From: Microvirga sp. 17 mud 1-3 | Lineage (GTDB): Bacteria > Pseudomonadota > Alphaproteobacteria > Rhizobiales > Beijerinckiaceae | Length of the DNA: 64,000 bases | Direction of reading: 5' to 3' | Assembly: GCF_003151255.1 (NCBI RefSeq) | Contig: NZ_CP029481.1 | Coordinates: 2,790,001 to 2,854,000 of the forward strand | Shown here: positions 52,335-62,713 of the stretch, piece after piece | Numbering within the stretch: position 1 is the first letter of the stretch | How the letters are laid out: each line of letters begins with the position of its first letter | Notes under the pieces: generated by a model | Seen by the model: only the letters and a program-made list of their open reading frames with translations | What the model was told of the DNA's origin: nothing | Database searches by the model: none | Position numbers and translations under genes: made by a program

Positions 52335-54200
52335 ATGGACAAGCCGCTCCTGTCGATCCGCGACCTTGCGGTCGACTTCGAGACCGAAACCGGACGGTTT
52401 CGGGCCGTCGATGGCTTGTCCTTCGACATTCCCAAAGGGAAGACCGTGGCCCTTGTCGGGGAATCCGGCTCCGGCAAGTCGGTGACGGCCCAGGCAATCC
52501 TCCAGATCCTTCCGAAGAAGGCCCGCATCAGCGCAGGCTCGATCCTGTTCGACGATCCGGCCCGGGATCTGCCGCTCGACATCGCAGGCCTAGATCCGGC
52601 GGGCTCAGGGATGCGCGAATTGCGCGGCGGCCGCATTTCCATGATCTTCCAGGAGCCCATGACGTCCCTGTCGCCGCTCCACACCATCGGCGACCAGATT
52701 TCGGAAGCGCTCGTCATCCACGCGAAGGTCTCCCAGGCGGAAGCCCTGGAGCGCACCAAGGACGTGTTGGCCCGCGTCGGCTTTCCCGATCCGCGACGGG
52801 CCCTGCGGACCTATCCGTTCGAATTGTCCGGCGGCCTGCGGCAGCGCGCGATGATCGCCATGGCGCTCATCACCCATCCGGCCCTTCTGATCGCCGACGA
52901 GCCCACGACCGCGCTTGACGTGACGACCCAGGCGCAGATTCTCGACCTCATCAAGGAGCTGCAGGTCGAGACCGGCATGTCGGTCCTGCTCATCACGCAC
53001 GACCTCGGGGTCGTCGCCAACGTGGCTGACGAAGTGGTCGTGATGTATCGCGGCAAGGTCATGGAAGCCGGTTCGCGGGAGGCGATCTTCCGCCAGCCGG
53101 AGCATCCCTATCTCCAGGCGCTCATGCGCGCGGTCCCACGCTTCGCCATGGGCGAGGACGAGCGGCTGACGCCGATCCGTGAAGTGAAGAGCGCCACGCT
53201 CGCCGAGGCCCATAAGCCCGAGCGCGTGGAGCCGAAGGGCCCCATCCTCAAGGCCGTGGACCTCACGAAGACCTTCACCCTGCGGTCCGGCTGGTTCTCG
53301 GGCAAGCTCCGCACGATCCACGCGGTCAACGGAGTGTCCCTTGCGCTGCCGGCCGGCGAGACCCTGGGGCTCGTGGGCGAATCCGGCTGCGGCAAGACCA
53401 CGGTCTCCAAGATCATCATGCGGGCGATGGAGCCGAATTCCGGCACGGTGCTCTTCGACGACGGCACCGGGCCGCGCAATGTGCACGAGCTCGACGGCGA
53501 AGCCCTGAAGGATTACCGGCGCAGCGTCCAGTTCATCTTCCAGGACCCGTTCTCATCCCTCAACCCGCGGATGACCGTCTACGAGATCCTGACCGAACCG
53601 CTGATCATCCACGGCATCGGCGACGAGGACATGCGCTACCAGCGCGCCAAGCAGCTCCTCGACATGGTGGGCCTGGACCGTCGCGCCCTGCGGCGTTACC
53701 CGCATTCCTTCTCGGGCGGTCAGCGCCAGAGGCTTGGCATCGCGCGGGCGCTCGCGCTGGAGCCGCGGGTACTGATCTGCGACGAGCCGGTCTCGGCCCT
53801 CGACGTCTCGGTGCAGGCGCAGGTGCTCAACCTTCTCAAGGACCTGCAATCGGCCCTCGGCCTCTCCTACCTGTTCGTGTCGCACAATCTCGCGGTGGTG
53901 GATTACATCGCGGACACCATCGCGGTGATGTGCCGGGGCTATATCGTCGAGCAGGCACCCAAGACGTCCCTGTTCCGCAATCCGGTGCATCCCTACACTC
54001 AGGCGCTTCTCGCCGCCGTGCCGGATCCCGATATCGACCGGCCGCTCGACTTCGCGAAGCTGCGCGCAGGCCGCTTCTCTCATCCGGGCGAATGGCCGGA
54101 GCCTTTCCGGCTCAAGGACGGCGAGACCGGAATCATGAAGGAAATCGAGCCGGGCCACCTTGTGCGGCTGGGTCGGCTCCCCTTGGAGGAGGCCGCATGA
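52335..54200 (+). CDS. Peptide/opine-type ABC transporter, fused dual ATPase
   Basis: A 621-residue protein with two complete ABC ATPase domains in tandem (DppD-DppF/YejF type). The first has Walker A GESGSGKS at about 42-49, signature LSGGLRQR and Walker [17 protein letters not shown]; the second has [22 protein letters not shown] and [17 protein letters not shown]. Oligopeptide C-terminal extensions follow each domain ([31 protein letters not shown]). It energises import of small peptides or similar solutes. It overlaps the binding-protein gene by 4 nt (ATGA). Confidence 0.95.
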   Translation: MDKPLLSIRDLAVDFETETGRFRAVDGLSFDIPKGKTVALVGESGSGKSVTAQAILQILPKKARISAGSILFDDPARDLPLDIAGLDPAGSGMRELRGGRISMIFQEPMTSLSPLHTIGDQISEALVIHAKVSQAEALERTKDVLARVGFPDPRRALRTYPFELSGGLRQRAMIAMALITHPALLIADEPTTALDVTTQAQILDLIKELQVETGMSVLLITHDLGVVANVADEVVVMYRGKVMEAGSREAIFRQPEHPYLQALMRAVPRFAMGEDERLTPIREVKSATLAEAHKPERVEPKGPILKAVDLTKTFTLRSGWFSGKLRTIHAVNGVSLALPAGETLGLVGESGCGKTTVSKIIMRAMEPNSGTVLFDDGTGPRNVHELDGEALKDYRRSVQFIFQDPFSSLNPRMTVYEILTEPLIIHGIGDEDMRYQRAKQLLDMVGLDRRALRRYPHSFSGGQRQRLGIARALALEPRVLICDEPVSALDVSVQAQVLNLLKDLQSALGLSYLFVSHNLAVVDYIADTIAVMCRGYIVEQAPKTSLFRNPVHPYTQALLAAVPDPDIDRPLDFAKLRAGRFSHPGEWPEPFRLKDGETGIMKEIEPGHLVRLGRLPLEEAA

Positions 54201-56116
54201 TGTCGATGCTTCCGCGCCTGAAGGCCGGCCTGCTGGCCCTTCTGCTCGCCTGCCCGGCCCTGCCCGCCCTCGCGGCCGATTATGCCGAGCAGCCCTATTT
54301 CGCCGAGAAGGTCGCCCGGAAGGAGCTGCCGCCGGTCTCGGAGCGGGTGCCCCAGACGCCTTACGTCTCCGAAGAGGCTAGCGGCCAGTACGGCGGCGAC
54401 ATCGTCACGCTGGTGGCCCGCGCCCGCGACATCCGCTACATCAGCACCTACGCCTATTCCCGTCTGGTCGGCTACGACCGGAACCTGGAGCTGCGGCCCG
54501 ACATCCTCGAGAAGTACGAGGATGAGGACGACCGGGTCTTCACCTTCACGATCCGGGAGGGCCACCGCTGGTCCGACGGGCATCCGTTCACGGCAGAGGA
54601 TTTCCGGTACTATTGGGAAGACGTTGCCCTGAACAAGGACCTGTCGCCCGCCGGAGTGCCCGAATTCATGATGGTGGGAGGCAAGCCGGCCAAGTTCGAG
54701 GTGCTCGACGAGCGCACGGTGCGCTACACCTTCGACAAGCCCAATCCGCGCTTCCTGCCCCACCTCGCCGGCCCGGTCGATGCGGCCATCTATCGCCCGG
54801 CCCATTACCTGAAGCAGTACCACGCGAAATATGCCGACAAGGCGAAGCTCGACGAGGCCGCCAAGGCCCAGAAGCTGAAATCCTGGGCGGCCCTGCACAA
54901 CCGCCTCGACGACCTGAAGGAGCACACCAACCCGGACGAGCCTGTGCTCCAGGCCTGGCGCGTCACCAACCGGGCGCCCGCCAACCGCTTCGTCTTCGAG
55001 CGCAATCCCTTCTACCACCGGGTCGACGCCCATGGGCATCAGCTGCCCTATATCGACCGGATCATCATGGACGTGTCCTCGGGCGGGCTGTTCGCCGCCA
55101 AGGCCAATGCGGGAGAGGTGGACCTCCTCTTCCGCGGCATTTCCATGAGCGACATTCCGATCCTGAAGCAGGGCGAAAAGGCCCATGACTACACCACGCT
55201 CCTGTGGCCCTATGCCCGCGGCTCCGAGCTTGCGCTCTATCCCGATCTCAATGCGAAGGATCCGGTCTGGCGCGCGCTCAACCGGGATGTGCGCTACCGC
55301 CGGGCCCTGTCGCTCGCCATCGACCGCAAGACCCTGAACAACGTGTTCCTCTTCGGCCTCGGGATCGAGGGCAACAACACGGTCATGGAACAGAGTCCCC
55401 TTTCGTCCCCGGGCCTGCGCACCCTCAACGCCACCTACGACCCGGCCGAGGCCTCGCGGCTCCTCGACGAGATCGGCCTCTCCAAGCGCAATGCCGCCGG
55501 CACCCGGCTGCTGCCGGACGGGCGCGAGTTGGAAATCATCGTCGAGACGGATGGAGAAGCCAGCCACATCGTCGATGCTCTGACCCTCATCGGCGAGTTC
55601 TGGCGCGAGATCGGCGTCAGGCTCTTCGTGAAGCCCCAGGACCGGACGGTGCTGCGCAACCGGGCCTTCGCGGGGCTGACCAACATGGTGGCAGGCCAGG
55701 GTTTCGACAACGCCGTCCCGACGGCCATCATGCCGCCCAGCGAGTACGCCCCCATGCGCCAGGACAATTACGCCTGGCCGCAATGGGGCCAGTATGTGGA
55801 AACCAAGGGTAAGAACGGCGAGCCCGTGGACATTCCCGAGGCGCAGCGCCTTCTCGATCTCTATTCGGTCTGGATGAACACCGCGAACCACAACGTTCAG
55901 CGGGACGTCTGGACCGAGATGCTGCGCAACCACGCCGAGAACCAGTGGTCCATCGGCACGGTGGCGGGCGCCCTGCAGCCCATCGTGGTGCGCAACGGCC
56001 TCAAGGGCCTGCCCGCGAAGGCCCTCTATAGCTGGGAGCCGACGGCGCTGATCGGCATTTACCGGATCGACGAGATGTATTGGTCCAAGGCCGCCCTGAA
56101 AGAGGCCCGCAGATGA
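54197..56116 (+). CDS. ABC transporter substrate-binding protein, family 5, large
   Basis: A 639-residue periplasmic solute-binding protein. The signal peptide (MLPRLKAGLLALLLACPALP, cleavage after PALA near residue 28) is followed by the SBP_bac_5 fold (TFTIREGHRWSDGHPFTAED, YYWEDVALNKDLSP, and VRYRRALSLAIDRKTLN). It is about 100 residues longer than OppA/DppA, like the YejA and AgpA groups, so oligopeptides or oligosaccharides are both possible. The ATG at 54197 follows GGAGGAGG and overlaps the ATPase stop; it overlaps the permease start by ATGA (56113-56116). Confidence 0.93.
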   Translation: MMSMLPRLKAGLLALLLACPALPALAADYAEQPYFAEKVARKELPPVSERVPQTPYVSEEASGQYGGDIVTLVARARDIRYISTYAYSRLVGYDRNLELRPDILEKYEDEDDRVFTFTIREGHRWSDGHPFTAEDFRYYWEDVALNKDLSPAGVPEFMMVGGKPAKFEVLDERTVRYTFDKPNPRFLPHLAGPVDAAIYRPAHYLKQYHAKYADKAKLDEAAKAQKLKSWAALHNRLDDLKEHTNPDEPVLQAWRVTNRAPANRFVFERNPFYHRVDAHGHQLPYIDRIIMDVSSGGLFAAKANAGEVDLLFRGISMSDIPILKQGEKAHDYTTLLWPYARGSELALYPDLNAKDPVWRALNRDVRYRRALSLAIDRKTLNNVFLFGLGIEGNNTVMEQSPLSSPGLRTLNATYDPAEASRLLDEIGLSKRNAAGTRLLPDGRELEIIVETDGEASHIVDALTLIGEFWREIGVRLFVKPQDRTVLRNRAFAGLTNMVAGQGFDNAVPTAIMPPSEYAPMRQDNYAWPQWGQYVETKGKNGEPVDIPEAQRLLDLYSVWMNTANHNVQRDVWTEMLRNHAENQWSIGTVAGALQPIVVRNGLKGLPAKALYSWEPTALIGIYRIDEMYWSKAALKEARR

Positions 56117-57132
56117 TCCTTTTCCTGTTGCGTCGTTGCGTCACGATGATCGTGACGCTCCTGATCATTTCGGCTCTCGTCTTTCTCATCATCAAGCTCC
56201 CGCCGGGAGACTTCCTGACCAACCAGATCGCCGAGCTGCGTGCGCAGGGCGAGGCGGACGCCGCCGCGAAGGCGGAGTTCCTCATCAAGCAATACGGGCT
56301 CGACAAGCCTGTTTGGCAGCAATACCTCGTCTGGCTCGGCGCCATGCCCGGGCAGAACGGATTCTCGGGCCTGCTGCAGGGCGACTGGGGCTGGTCCTTC
56401 GAATATGACCGCCCGGTCACAGAGGTGGTGGGCGACGCGCTCTGGCTGACCCTCGTCGTCAACATCGCGGTGGTGATCTTCATCCACCTGATCTCGATCC
56501 CGATCGCCATCTATTCGGCGACGCGCCAGTACTCGGTCGGGGACTATATCGCCACCTTCATCGGCTATATCGGCTTGGCCACGCCCAGCTTTCTCCTGGC
56601 GCTCATCCTGCTCTACTACTTCAACCGATGGTTCGGGGTCTCGATCGGCGGTCTCTACGACGCGCGCTTTGCGGGCCAGCCCTGGACCTGGGCCAAGATC
56701 CAGTCGCTCCTCGCCCACCTGGTCGTGCCCACCCTGGTGATCGGTCTCGCGGGCACAGCCGCGATGATCCGGCGTATGCGCGCCAACCTGCTCGACGAAC
56801 TTGGAAAGCAATATTACGTGACCGCGAAGGCGAAGGGGCTCGCGCCCAGCCGCGCCCTGCTGAAATATCCGTTCCGCATGTCGCTGAACCCCTTCATCGC
56901 CGATATCGGCAACCTGCTGCCGCATCTGGTGTCCGGCTCGGTGCTGGTTTCTCTCGTGCTCAGCCTCCCGACCGTCGGGCCGATCCTGCTCAGCGCCCTG
57001 AAAAGCCAGGACCAGTTCCTCGCCGGCTTCATCCTGATGTTCGTGGCGGTGCTCACGGTGCTCGGCATGCTGGTCTCCGACCTCCTCCTGGCCTGGCTTG
57101 ACCCGCGCATCCGGGTGGGAGGCGGCCGATGA
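56113..57132 (+). CDS. ABC transporter permease 1 (DppB/OppB-like)
   Basis: A 339-residue inner-membrane permease. The N-terminal helix (CVTMIVTLLIISALVFLIIK) is followed by LPPGDFLTNQ, an OppB-type opening, and the cytoplasmic EAA-like loop (YYVTAKAKGLAPSRALLKYPFR) that couples to the ATPase. Several further helices follow. The ATG at 56113 overlaps the previous stop by ATGA, and the gene ends in an ATGA overlap with permease 2. Confidence 0.94.
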   Translation: MILFLLRRCVTMIVTLLIISALVFLIIKLPPGDFLTNQIAELRAQGEADAAAKAEFLIKQYGLDKPVWQQYLVWLGAMPGQNGFSGLLQGDWGWSFEYDRPVTEVVGDALWLTLVVNIAVVIFIHLISIPIAIYSATRQYSVGDYIATFIGYIGLATPSFLLALILLYYFNRWFGVSIGGLYDARFAGQPWTWAKIQSLLAHLVVPTLVIGLAGTAAMIRRMRANLLDELGKQYYVTAKAKGLAPSRALLKYPFRMSLNPFIADIGNLLPHLVSGSVLVSLVLSLPTVGPILLSALKSQDQFLAGFILMFVAVLTVLGMLVSDLLLAWLDPRIRVGGGR

Positions 57133-58292
57133 CCGAGGTCGTTCCGCTCAAGGGTCACTACGTCAACAAGGAGCCGTTCGACCCCGGCGCCACCGAGCCA
57201 ACCGGGACCGAGAGCGAGAGCTTCTACCGCGCCTCCTCCTGGCGCCTGATGTGGTGGAAGTTTCGCCGCCACAAGGTGGCCGTGGCGGCCGCCGCCATCC
57301 TGCTGGCCTTCTACCTGCTGATCCCCTTCGTCGAGGTGATCGCCCCCTACAACCAGACCAAGCGCAACGGGGACTTCATCTACGCGCCGCCCCAGTCCGT
57401 GCATCTGATGCATGAGGGCCGGTTCGTGGGCCCCTTCGTGTACCCTTACAAGTTCTCCTTCGACCTGGAGAGCTTCCGCCGGGTCTATACGACCGATACG
57501 TCGAAGCCCGAACCCATCCGCTTCTTCTGCCGGGGCGACTATTACGAGTTCTGGGGGCTCGTGACCTGGAACGTCCATCTGTTCTGCCCGCCCGAGAACG
57601 GGACCCTCTTCCTCTTCGGCACCGACAGGCTCGGTCGCGACATGTTCTCACGCATCATCTATGGGGCGCGGATCTCGCTCACCATCGGTATCGTGGGCAT
57701 CGCCGTGTCGTTCACGCTCGGCCTCCTGTTCGGCGGGCTCGCGGGCTATCTCGGAGGCTGGGTGGACCATGTGATCCAGCGTCTGATCGAGATCCTGCGC
57801 TCGCTCCCGGAGCTTCCCCTGTGGCTTGCCCTGTCGGCCGCACTACCGGCCAACTGGAGCCCCATCCTGGTCTTCTTCGGCATCACCATCATCCTCGGCC
57901 TGCTCGACTGGCCGGGTCTTGCCCGGGCCGTGCGCTCGAAGCTGCTCTCCCTGCGTGAGGAGGATTTCGTGCGCGCCGCGGAGCTGATGGGCGCCTCGAA
58001 GGGGCGCATCATCGCGCGCCACCTCATCCCCAACTTCATGAGCCACCTCATCGCGTCCGCAACCCTTGCGATCCCGTCCATGATCCTCGGCGAGACTGCC
58101 CTGTCGTTCCTGGGGCTCGGCCTGCGGCCGCCGGTGACGAGTTGGGGCGTGCTGCTCAACGAGGCCCAGAATCTCGCGGCCGTCCAGCTTCATCCCTGGC
58201 TTCTCTTCCCCATCGTGCCGGTGGTGATCGTCGTCCTGGCGTTCAACTTCATGGGCGACGGCCTGCGCGACGCAGCGGACCCCTATCACTAG
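57129..58292 (+). CDS. ABC transporter permease 2 (DppC/OppC-like)
   Basis: A 387-residue permease. One N-terminal helix (VAVAAAAILLAFYLLIPFVE) is followed by an unusually large periplasmic loop (about 75-160, with IRFFCRGDYYEFWGLVTWNV), then the permease core (FGTDRLGRDMFSRIIYGARI) and the EAA loop DFVRAAELMGASKGRIIARH. The large loop matches the long binding protein and marks the YejE/AgpC-like branch. It is the last gene of the operon. Confidence 0.93.
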   Translation: MTEVVPLKGHYVNKEPFDPGATEPTGTESESFYRASSWRLMWWKFRRHKVAVAAAAILLAFYLLIPFVEVIAPYNQTKRNGDFIYAPPQSVHLMHEGRFVGPFVYPYKFSFDLESFRRVYTTDTSKPEPIRFFCRGDYYEFWGLVTWNVHLFCPPENGTLFLFGTDRLGRDMFSRIIYGARISLTIGIVGIAVSFTLGLLFGGLAGYLGGWVDHVIQRLIEILRSLPELPLWLALSAALPANWSPILVFFGITIILGLLDWPGLARAVRSKLLSLREEDFVRAAELMGASKGRIIARHLIPNFMSHLIASATLAIPSMILGETALSFLGLGLRPPVTSWGVLLNEAQNLAAVQLHPWLLFPIVPVVIVVLAFNFMGDGLRDAADPYH

Positions 58293-58446
58293 CCTGGAGA
58301 CCCCGGCGATATTCGGGCGCTCTGGCAGACCGTGACCAGCAGGTCTAGAACCGAGGCCGAACTTGACGCTACGGTAGTTTATTGACGGATTGTTAAGGAT
58401 AACGTGACCAAACTCCCGGCCATTCGTCCTCAACAGGGTCTGGGCC

Positions 58447-59055
58447 ATGCGTGTCATCTTCGAGAAGGTGCTCTGGCAGGTGGCGCATGCCGACGCGCAG
58501 GCCGCGGCCCGGTCTCGAAAAGCCGGCCGTCCCGGGAGCCGCATGGAGGACATCATCCGCAAGCGCGATGCCGTTGCGGGGCGTGTCGTCCTCGGTTTCG
58601 GCTGCGCCCTCGCGGTCTCGTCCATTGCATTTGCGGGCTATGCGATCCAAGGCGGCGTGGAACGCTCGGACTTTCCCATGACCGTGCCTTCCCTGGCGAG
58701 TGCCTCGCAAGGGGAGAGCCGCGTCGCCTATCGCACCCGGATCCGGGAACCAGCCGTGACAGGGTCCACCGCCAGCCGGACGGTGATGACCCAACGTGAC
58801 ACCGCGGGCCCGGACGAGGCCGATTCCGGACGCGGCTACGTCCTCAGAAAGGTGCTGCGCAGGGGCGCCCTCGTGGAGGGTCCGGACGGGCTGCACGAGG
58901 TCGCGCCAGGCAGCGACCTGCCGGGTGCCGGGCGCGTCGTCTCCATCATCAGGTCCCAGGCCGGATGGGTGGTGGTGACCTCCGAAACCGTCATCCGGGA
59001 AGGCGCGGTTCTGGGCGCCGGCACCTCGCTCATGGCGTCCCGCGGCGCGAGCTGA
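58447..59055 (+). CDS. Membrane protein of unknown function, one N-terminal helix
   Basis: A 202-residue protein with a basic cytosolic N-terminus (to about residue 45), one helix (VVLGFGCALAVSSIAFAGYAI, about 47-67) and a periplasmic domain with the conserved stretch GYVLRKVLRRGALVEGPDGL and HEVAPGSDLPGAGRVVSIIR, a pattern seen in Rhizobiales hypothetical proteins. No catalytic motif was recognised. It stands alone between the transporter operon and the ABM gene. Confidence 0.65.
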   Translation: MRVIFEKVLWQVAHADAQAAARSRKAGRPGSRMEDIIRKRDAVAGRVVLGFGCALAVSSIAFAGYAIQGGVERSDFPMTVPSLASASQGESRVAYRTRIREPAVTGSTASRTVMTQRDTAGPDEADSGRGYVLRKVLRRGALVEGPDGLHEVAPGSDLPGAGRVVSIIRSQAGWVVVTSETVIREGAVLGAGTSLMASRGAS

Positions 59056-59150
59056 CGCCTTTTCGCGCCCTCCTTTACCTCTCAGGTCATCGCTTCCAGG
59101 TCGTTCCCACGGCAATCTTCGTCCGTCTCGGAACGAAAAGGATGATGACC

Positions 59151-59528
59151 ATGCGGCACGATGCTCCCCTGACCGAACGTGAAGATACGGCGCGCCCCGC
59201 TCCGGGCGGCCCGCATGCCTTCACGGTCGAGTTCCGCCTGAAGCCCGGCTGCGCGGAGGCGTTCATGGATCTCCTGACCCCGGTTCTCGACGCCATGCGG
59301 CACGAGCCGACATTCATCAACGCCGTCCTGCATCGCGATCCGGAGGATGCGAACCGGTTCATGCTCTACGAAACCTGGGCAGATCTCCAGGACGTCATCG
59401 AGGTGCAGATCGGCCGGCCCTACCGGCAGGCCTTCTGGGACCGCCTCCCCGACCTGCTGGCGGAGCCGCGACGGATCGGAACCTGGCAGCCCATGCGTTC
59501 CGACTTTGCGTTCTTTTCGGCCTGGTGA
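59151..59528 (+). CDS. ABM-domain protein (putative quinol monooxygenase, YgiN-like)
   Basis: A 125-residue protein with one antibiotic-biosynthesis-monooxygenase-type ferredoxin-like domain (FTVEFRLKPGCAEAFMDLLT, then ETWADLQDVIEVQIGRPYRQ). Members oxidise quinols or degrade haem; the substrate here is unknown. The ATG at 59151 is preferred because AAGGA lies about 9 nt upstream; ATGs at 59142 and 59145 have the ribosome site too close. It ends 75 nt before the convergent helicase gene. Confidence 0.8.
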   Translation: MRHDAPLTEREDTARPAPGGPHAFTVEFRLKPGCAEAFMDLLTPVLDAMRHEPTFINAVLHRDPEDANRFMLYETWADLQDVIEVQIGRPYRQAFWDRLPDLLAEPRRIGTWQPMRSDFAFFSAW

Positions 59529-59556
59529 AACGGGAAACCCTTCTGCGGCCAAACAA

Positions 59557-59580
59557 AAAGGCGCCCCGAAGGGCGCCTTT
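59557..59580. terminator. Bidirectional terminator between the ABM gene and rhlE
   Basis: A perfect 10-bp stem (AAAGGCGCCC with GGGCGCCTTT) around CGAA, preceded by a run of A and followed by T, so it can end both convergent transcripts. Confidence 0.85.
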
Positions 59581-59602
59581 TCTCATGCGTTATGGGCGGG
59601 GA

Positions 59603-61129
59603 TCAGCGGCGCGGAGCCTTTTCGAGCCACGCCACCTGGGCACCGTCCCGGCGCCCGTCGTTGCGGGCGCGGTTCGGCTGGCCCTGGGACGGCCGCTGCG
59701 GCTGGCGCTGGCCCTGAGCGTTCTGGGCCGGGCGCTGCTGGCTGCCGTTCGGCTGGGCGCCATTTCCGGCAGGCTTCTGCCCGCTGCGACCACGACGACG
59801 CCGGGGACCGCGTTCCGCGTTCGGATCCGCGTCCCGCGACTGACCGTGGCCCTGATGGCCGCGGGCATGGGGAGCCGGACGGCCGCGCTGCTGCTGGGGC
59901 TTGCGCGCTGGCTCCTGGGGCTCCTGGCCGATGGGACCGGCCGAGAAGCCTTCGGGCAGCGCCGCAACCGGCACCTGCATGCGCGTGAGCTTCTCGATGT
60001 CCTTGAGATAGGCGCGCTCTTCGTCGTTGCAGAACGAGATCGCCAGCCCGTCCGCCCCCGCCCGGGCCGTGCGGCCGATGCGGTGGACATAGGATTCCGG
60101 CACGTTCGGCAGGTCGTAATTGATCACGTGGCTCACGCCTTCCACGTCGATGCCGCGGGCCGCGATGTCGGTCGCCACGAGCACCCGGCATGTACCGTTA
60201 CGGAATGCCGAAAGAGCCCGTTCGCGCTGCGGCTGGGACTTGTTGCCGTGGATGGCCGCAGCCGCAATGCCGGCCTTGTCCAGGGACCGGACAACCTTGT
60301 CGGCACCATGCTTGGTGCGGGTGAAGACCAGGACGCGGTCGATGGATTTGTCCTGCAGCACGATCTCGAGCAGCGCCTGCTTGCGGCCGGTCGACACGAA
60401 CATGACCTTCTGCTCCACGCGCTCGGCCGTGGTCGCGACGGGGGTCACGGCCACCTTGGCGGGATCGCGCAGGAAGGCATCGGCGAGCGTCGAGATGGTC
60501 TTCGGCATGGTGGCCGAGAAGAACAGGCTCTGACGGTCCTTCGGAAGCAGGGTGACGATGCGCTTCAAGGCATGGATGAAGCCGAGATCGAGCATCTGGT
60601 CGGCCTCGTCGAGGACGAGGATTTCGACATCGCGCAGGCTTAAGGACTTGCGGTCCACCAGGTCGAGCAGGCGGCCCGGCGTGGCAACGAGGATATCGAC
60701 GCCCGGCGAGAGCTCACGCTCCTGCTTGCCAATGGTCACACCGCCGAACACCACCGAGGTGGTGAGCTTCAGGTTGCGCCCATAGACGCGGAAGCTGTCG
60801 GCGATCTGGCCGGCGAGTTCGCGTGTCGGGCTGAGCACCAGCACCCGGCAGCTCTTGCGGATGCGGGCACGGGGATTTTCGTTGAGGCGGTTGAGGATCG
60901 GCAGCGCGAAGGCAGCCGTCTTGCCGGTTCCCGTCTGGGCGATGCCGCACACGTCGCGGCCTTCCATGGCATAGGGAATGGTCTGGGCCTGAATCGGCGT
61001 CGGCTTCTCGTAGCCCTCGGCAGCCAGGGCCTTCAGGATCGGCTGGGCCAATCCGAAATCGGTGAAGTGAGTCAAGGATGGTGTCTTTCGAACAGATGCG
61101 GTGAGCCGCAGGGCAAGGTCTGCCGACAT
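59603..61129 (-). CDS. rhlE: DEAD-box RNA helicase (RhlE-like)
   Basis: ATP-dependent RNA helicase of 508 residues that remodels ribosomal and messenger RNA. The motifs appear in order: Q-motif (FTDFGLAQPILKALAAEGYE with PTPIQAQTIP), Walker A AQTGTGKT, PTRELAGQI, GG, TPGRLLDL, DEAD in LVLDEADQMLDLGF, SAT in FFSATMPKTI, ARGIDVEGV and HRIGRTARAG. The last 130 residues are Gln/Arg/Pro/Gly-rich and basic, an RNA-binding tail. Cold-induced 5' leader regulation is common for such genes; the 280 bp upstream show no clear box. Confidence 0.93.
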   Translation of the reverse strand: MSADLALRLTASVRKTPSLTHFTDFGLAQPILKALAAEGYEKPTPIQAQTIPYAMEGRDVCGIAQTGTGKTAAFALPILNRLNENPRARIRKSCRVLVLSPTRELAGQIADSFRVYGRNLKLTTSVVFGGVTIGKQERELSPGVDILVATPGRLLDLVDRKSLSLRDVEILVLDEADQMLDLGFIHALKRIVTLLPKDRQSLFFSATMPKTISTLADAFLRDPAKVAVTPVATTAERVEQKVMFVSTGRKQALLEIVLQDKSIDRVLVFTRTKHGADKVVRSLDKAGIAAAAIHGNKSQPQRERALSAFRNGTCRVLVATDIAARGIDVEGVSHVINYDLPNVPESYVHRIGRTARAGADGLAISFCNDEERAYLKDIEKLTRMQVPVAALPEGFSAGPIGQEPQEPARKPQQQRGRPAPHARGHQGHGQSRDADPNAERGPRRRRGRSGQKPAGNGAQPNGSQQRPAQNAQGQRQPQRPSQGQPNRARNDGRRDGAQVAWLEKAPRR

Positions 61130-61409
61130 GTTCGGGCGATTGCTCGGGCTCGTGGCGACCGCCCGCGTGATGGGGCTGTCGGATGATCAAGCGATTGAAG
61201 AAAGGGGCCGGGGTCTCCACCCTCCGGTGGATATCCGTCACGCAGCCCCGCTCAAGCGGCTCCATGAAGAGCGCTGACGCCGTCCCTGTGCATATGAGGC
61301 TTTCGGGCCTGTTCGTCAACCGCCCGGGCTGACATAAAGCCCATAGCCGTCTAATCGTCGGGCCGCCGCACCGGAGGCCGAAGGTGCGGGACGGAACGGT
61401 TCGCAGCCT

Positions 61410-62630
61410 ATGTCCCTCCCCACATCCTTCCCCGACCGCATGCCCTGGGGCTTCGTTTCGGCCCTGTCCCTAACCCAGCTCGTCTCCTACGGGTCGATCT
61501 TCTACGCCTTCGCGCTGTTCATCGAGCCGATGGGCCAGGAGCTCGGCTGGTCGAAATCCGCCCTGACGGCCGCCTATTCCCTCGCCCTCGCCTCCTCGGC
61601 TCTCTCGGCATTTCCGGTCGGCCGCCTGATCGATCGCGGGCACGGCCGCGCCGTAATGACCGGCGGATCCGTCCTGGCCGCCGTGCTTTTGGCCTTCTGG
61701 TCCCGGATCGAGAGCTATCCGGTCTTCGTCCTGATCTGGATCGGGCTGGGCATCTCCATGAGCGCGGTGTTCTACGAGCCGGGCTTCGCGGTGCTCGCCC
61801 GCAGGCTGGGCGCCCGCCTGGCCCGGCGCGGCATCACGGTCATGACCCTGGTTGGCGGCTTTGCCAGCACAGTCTTTATTCCCCTGACGCATCTGCTGAT
61901 CGATGCCTTCGGGTGGCGCGGCGCTCTCCTGGGGCTCGCGGCCTTCAATCTCGGCATCTGCGCCCTTTTCCACGCCATCGCCATCCCACCGCTCGCTCGT
62001 CCCAAGCCGGGCATCGCCCCCACGGGCGCACCGTCAGCGGCCGGGAACCCGCGCCATCTTCTGCGGAACCCCTCGTTCTGGTGCTTCGTGGCGACCTCCA
62101 TCGCCCAGGGCATGATTTCCACAGGGATTCCGCTCCACCTCATCCCCCTTCTCATCGAGCGGGGCTTTTCCCTGGACGCCGCGGTGGCGGCCTTCACGGT
62201 CATCGGGCCGGCCCAGGTCGCCGCCCGGCTCGCCATGGCGGTCGGCGAGCGGTCAGTCAGCATCTGGACCCTCGGCATCCTCACCATGCTGTTCAGCGTC
62301 CTGGCCTTCGCGCTCCTGCCCTTCATCCCGCCCGGATCCTGGCTGATTGCGGTCTTTGCAGCCCTTTACGGCGCCTCCAACGGCATGGTGACCATCGTCC
62401 GGGCCCTTCTGCCGCCCGAACTGTTCGGACGTGAGAATTACGGGGCCATCCAGGGCATGATCGCCATGCCGGTGCGGATCGCCATGGCGACGACGCCTTT
62501 TGCGTTCGGCGCCCTCTGGGCCTGGTGGGGCAGCTACGGGATCGTGCTTGCCGTCCTCCTGGCCCTGGCCCTCTGCTCTCTGGCCTGTTTCATGCTAAAC
62601 CTCGCCTTCGCCCGCAGGGTGCGTACATAG
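61410..62630 (+). CDS. MFS transporter
   Basis: A 406-residue inner-membrane protein with about 12 hydrophobic segments, of the major facilitator superfamily (the A-like loop is SALSAFPVGRLIDRGHGRAV). The substrate is not predictable; the closest resemblance is to monocarboxylate/aromatic-acid-type carriers. It starts at ATG 61410, divergent from the helicase, and lies 83 nt before glpD on the same strand, so it may be co-expressed with glycerol metabolism. Confidence 0.85.
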   Translation: MSLPTSFPDRMPWGFVSALSLTQLVSYGSIFYAFALFIEPMGQELGWSKSALTAAYSLALASSALSAFPVGRLIDRGHGRAVMTGGSVLAAVLLAFWSRIESYPVFVLIWIGLGISMSAVFYEPGFAVLARRLGARLARRGITVMTLVGGFASTVFIPLTHLLIDAFGWRGALLGLAAFNLGICALFHAIAIPPLARPKPGIAPTGAPSAAGNPRHLLRNPSFWCFVATSIAQGMISTGIPLHLIPLLIERGFSLDAAVAAFTVIGPAQVAARLAMAVGERSVSIWTLGILTMLFSVLAFALLPFIPPGSWLIAVFAALYGASNGMVTIVRALLPPELFGRENYGAIQGMIAMPVRIAMATTPFAFGALWAWWGSYGIVLAVLLALALCSLACFMLNLAFARRVRT

Positions 62631-62713
62631 TTCAGTTTTTGCTTGCCTTAGACGGCTAAAGGAAACATGTGCTGGGTGCCGGCGCGGGCCGGCTCGAAGG
62701 AAAGACCCGTTTC

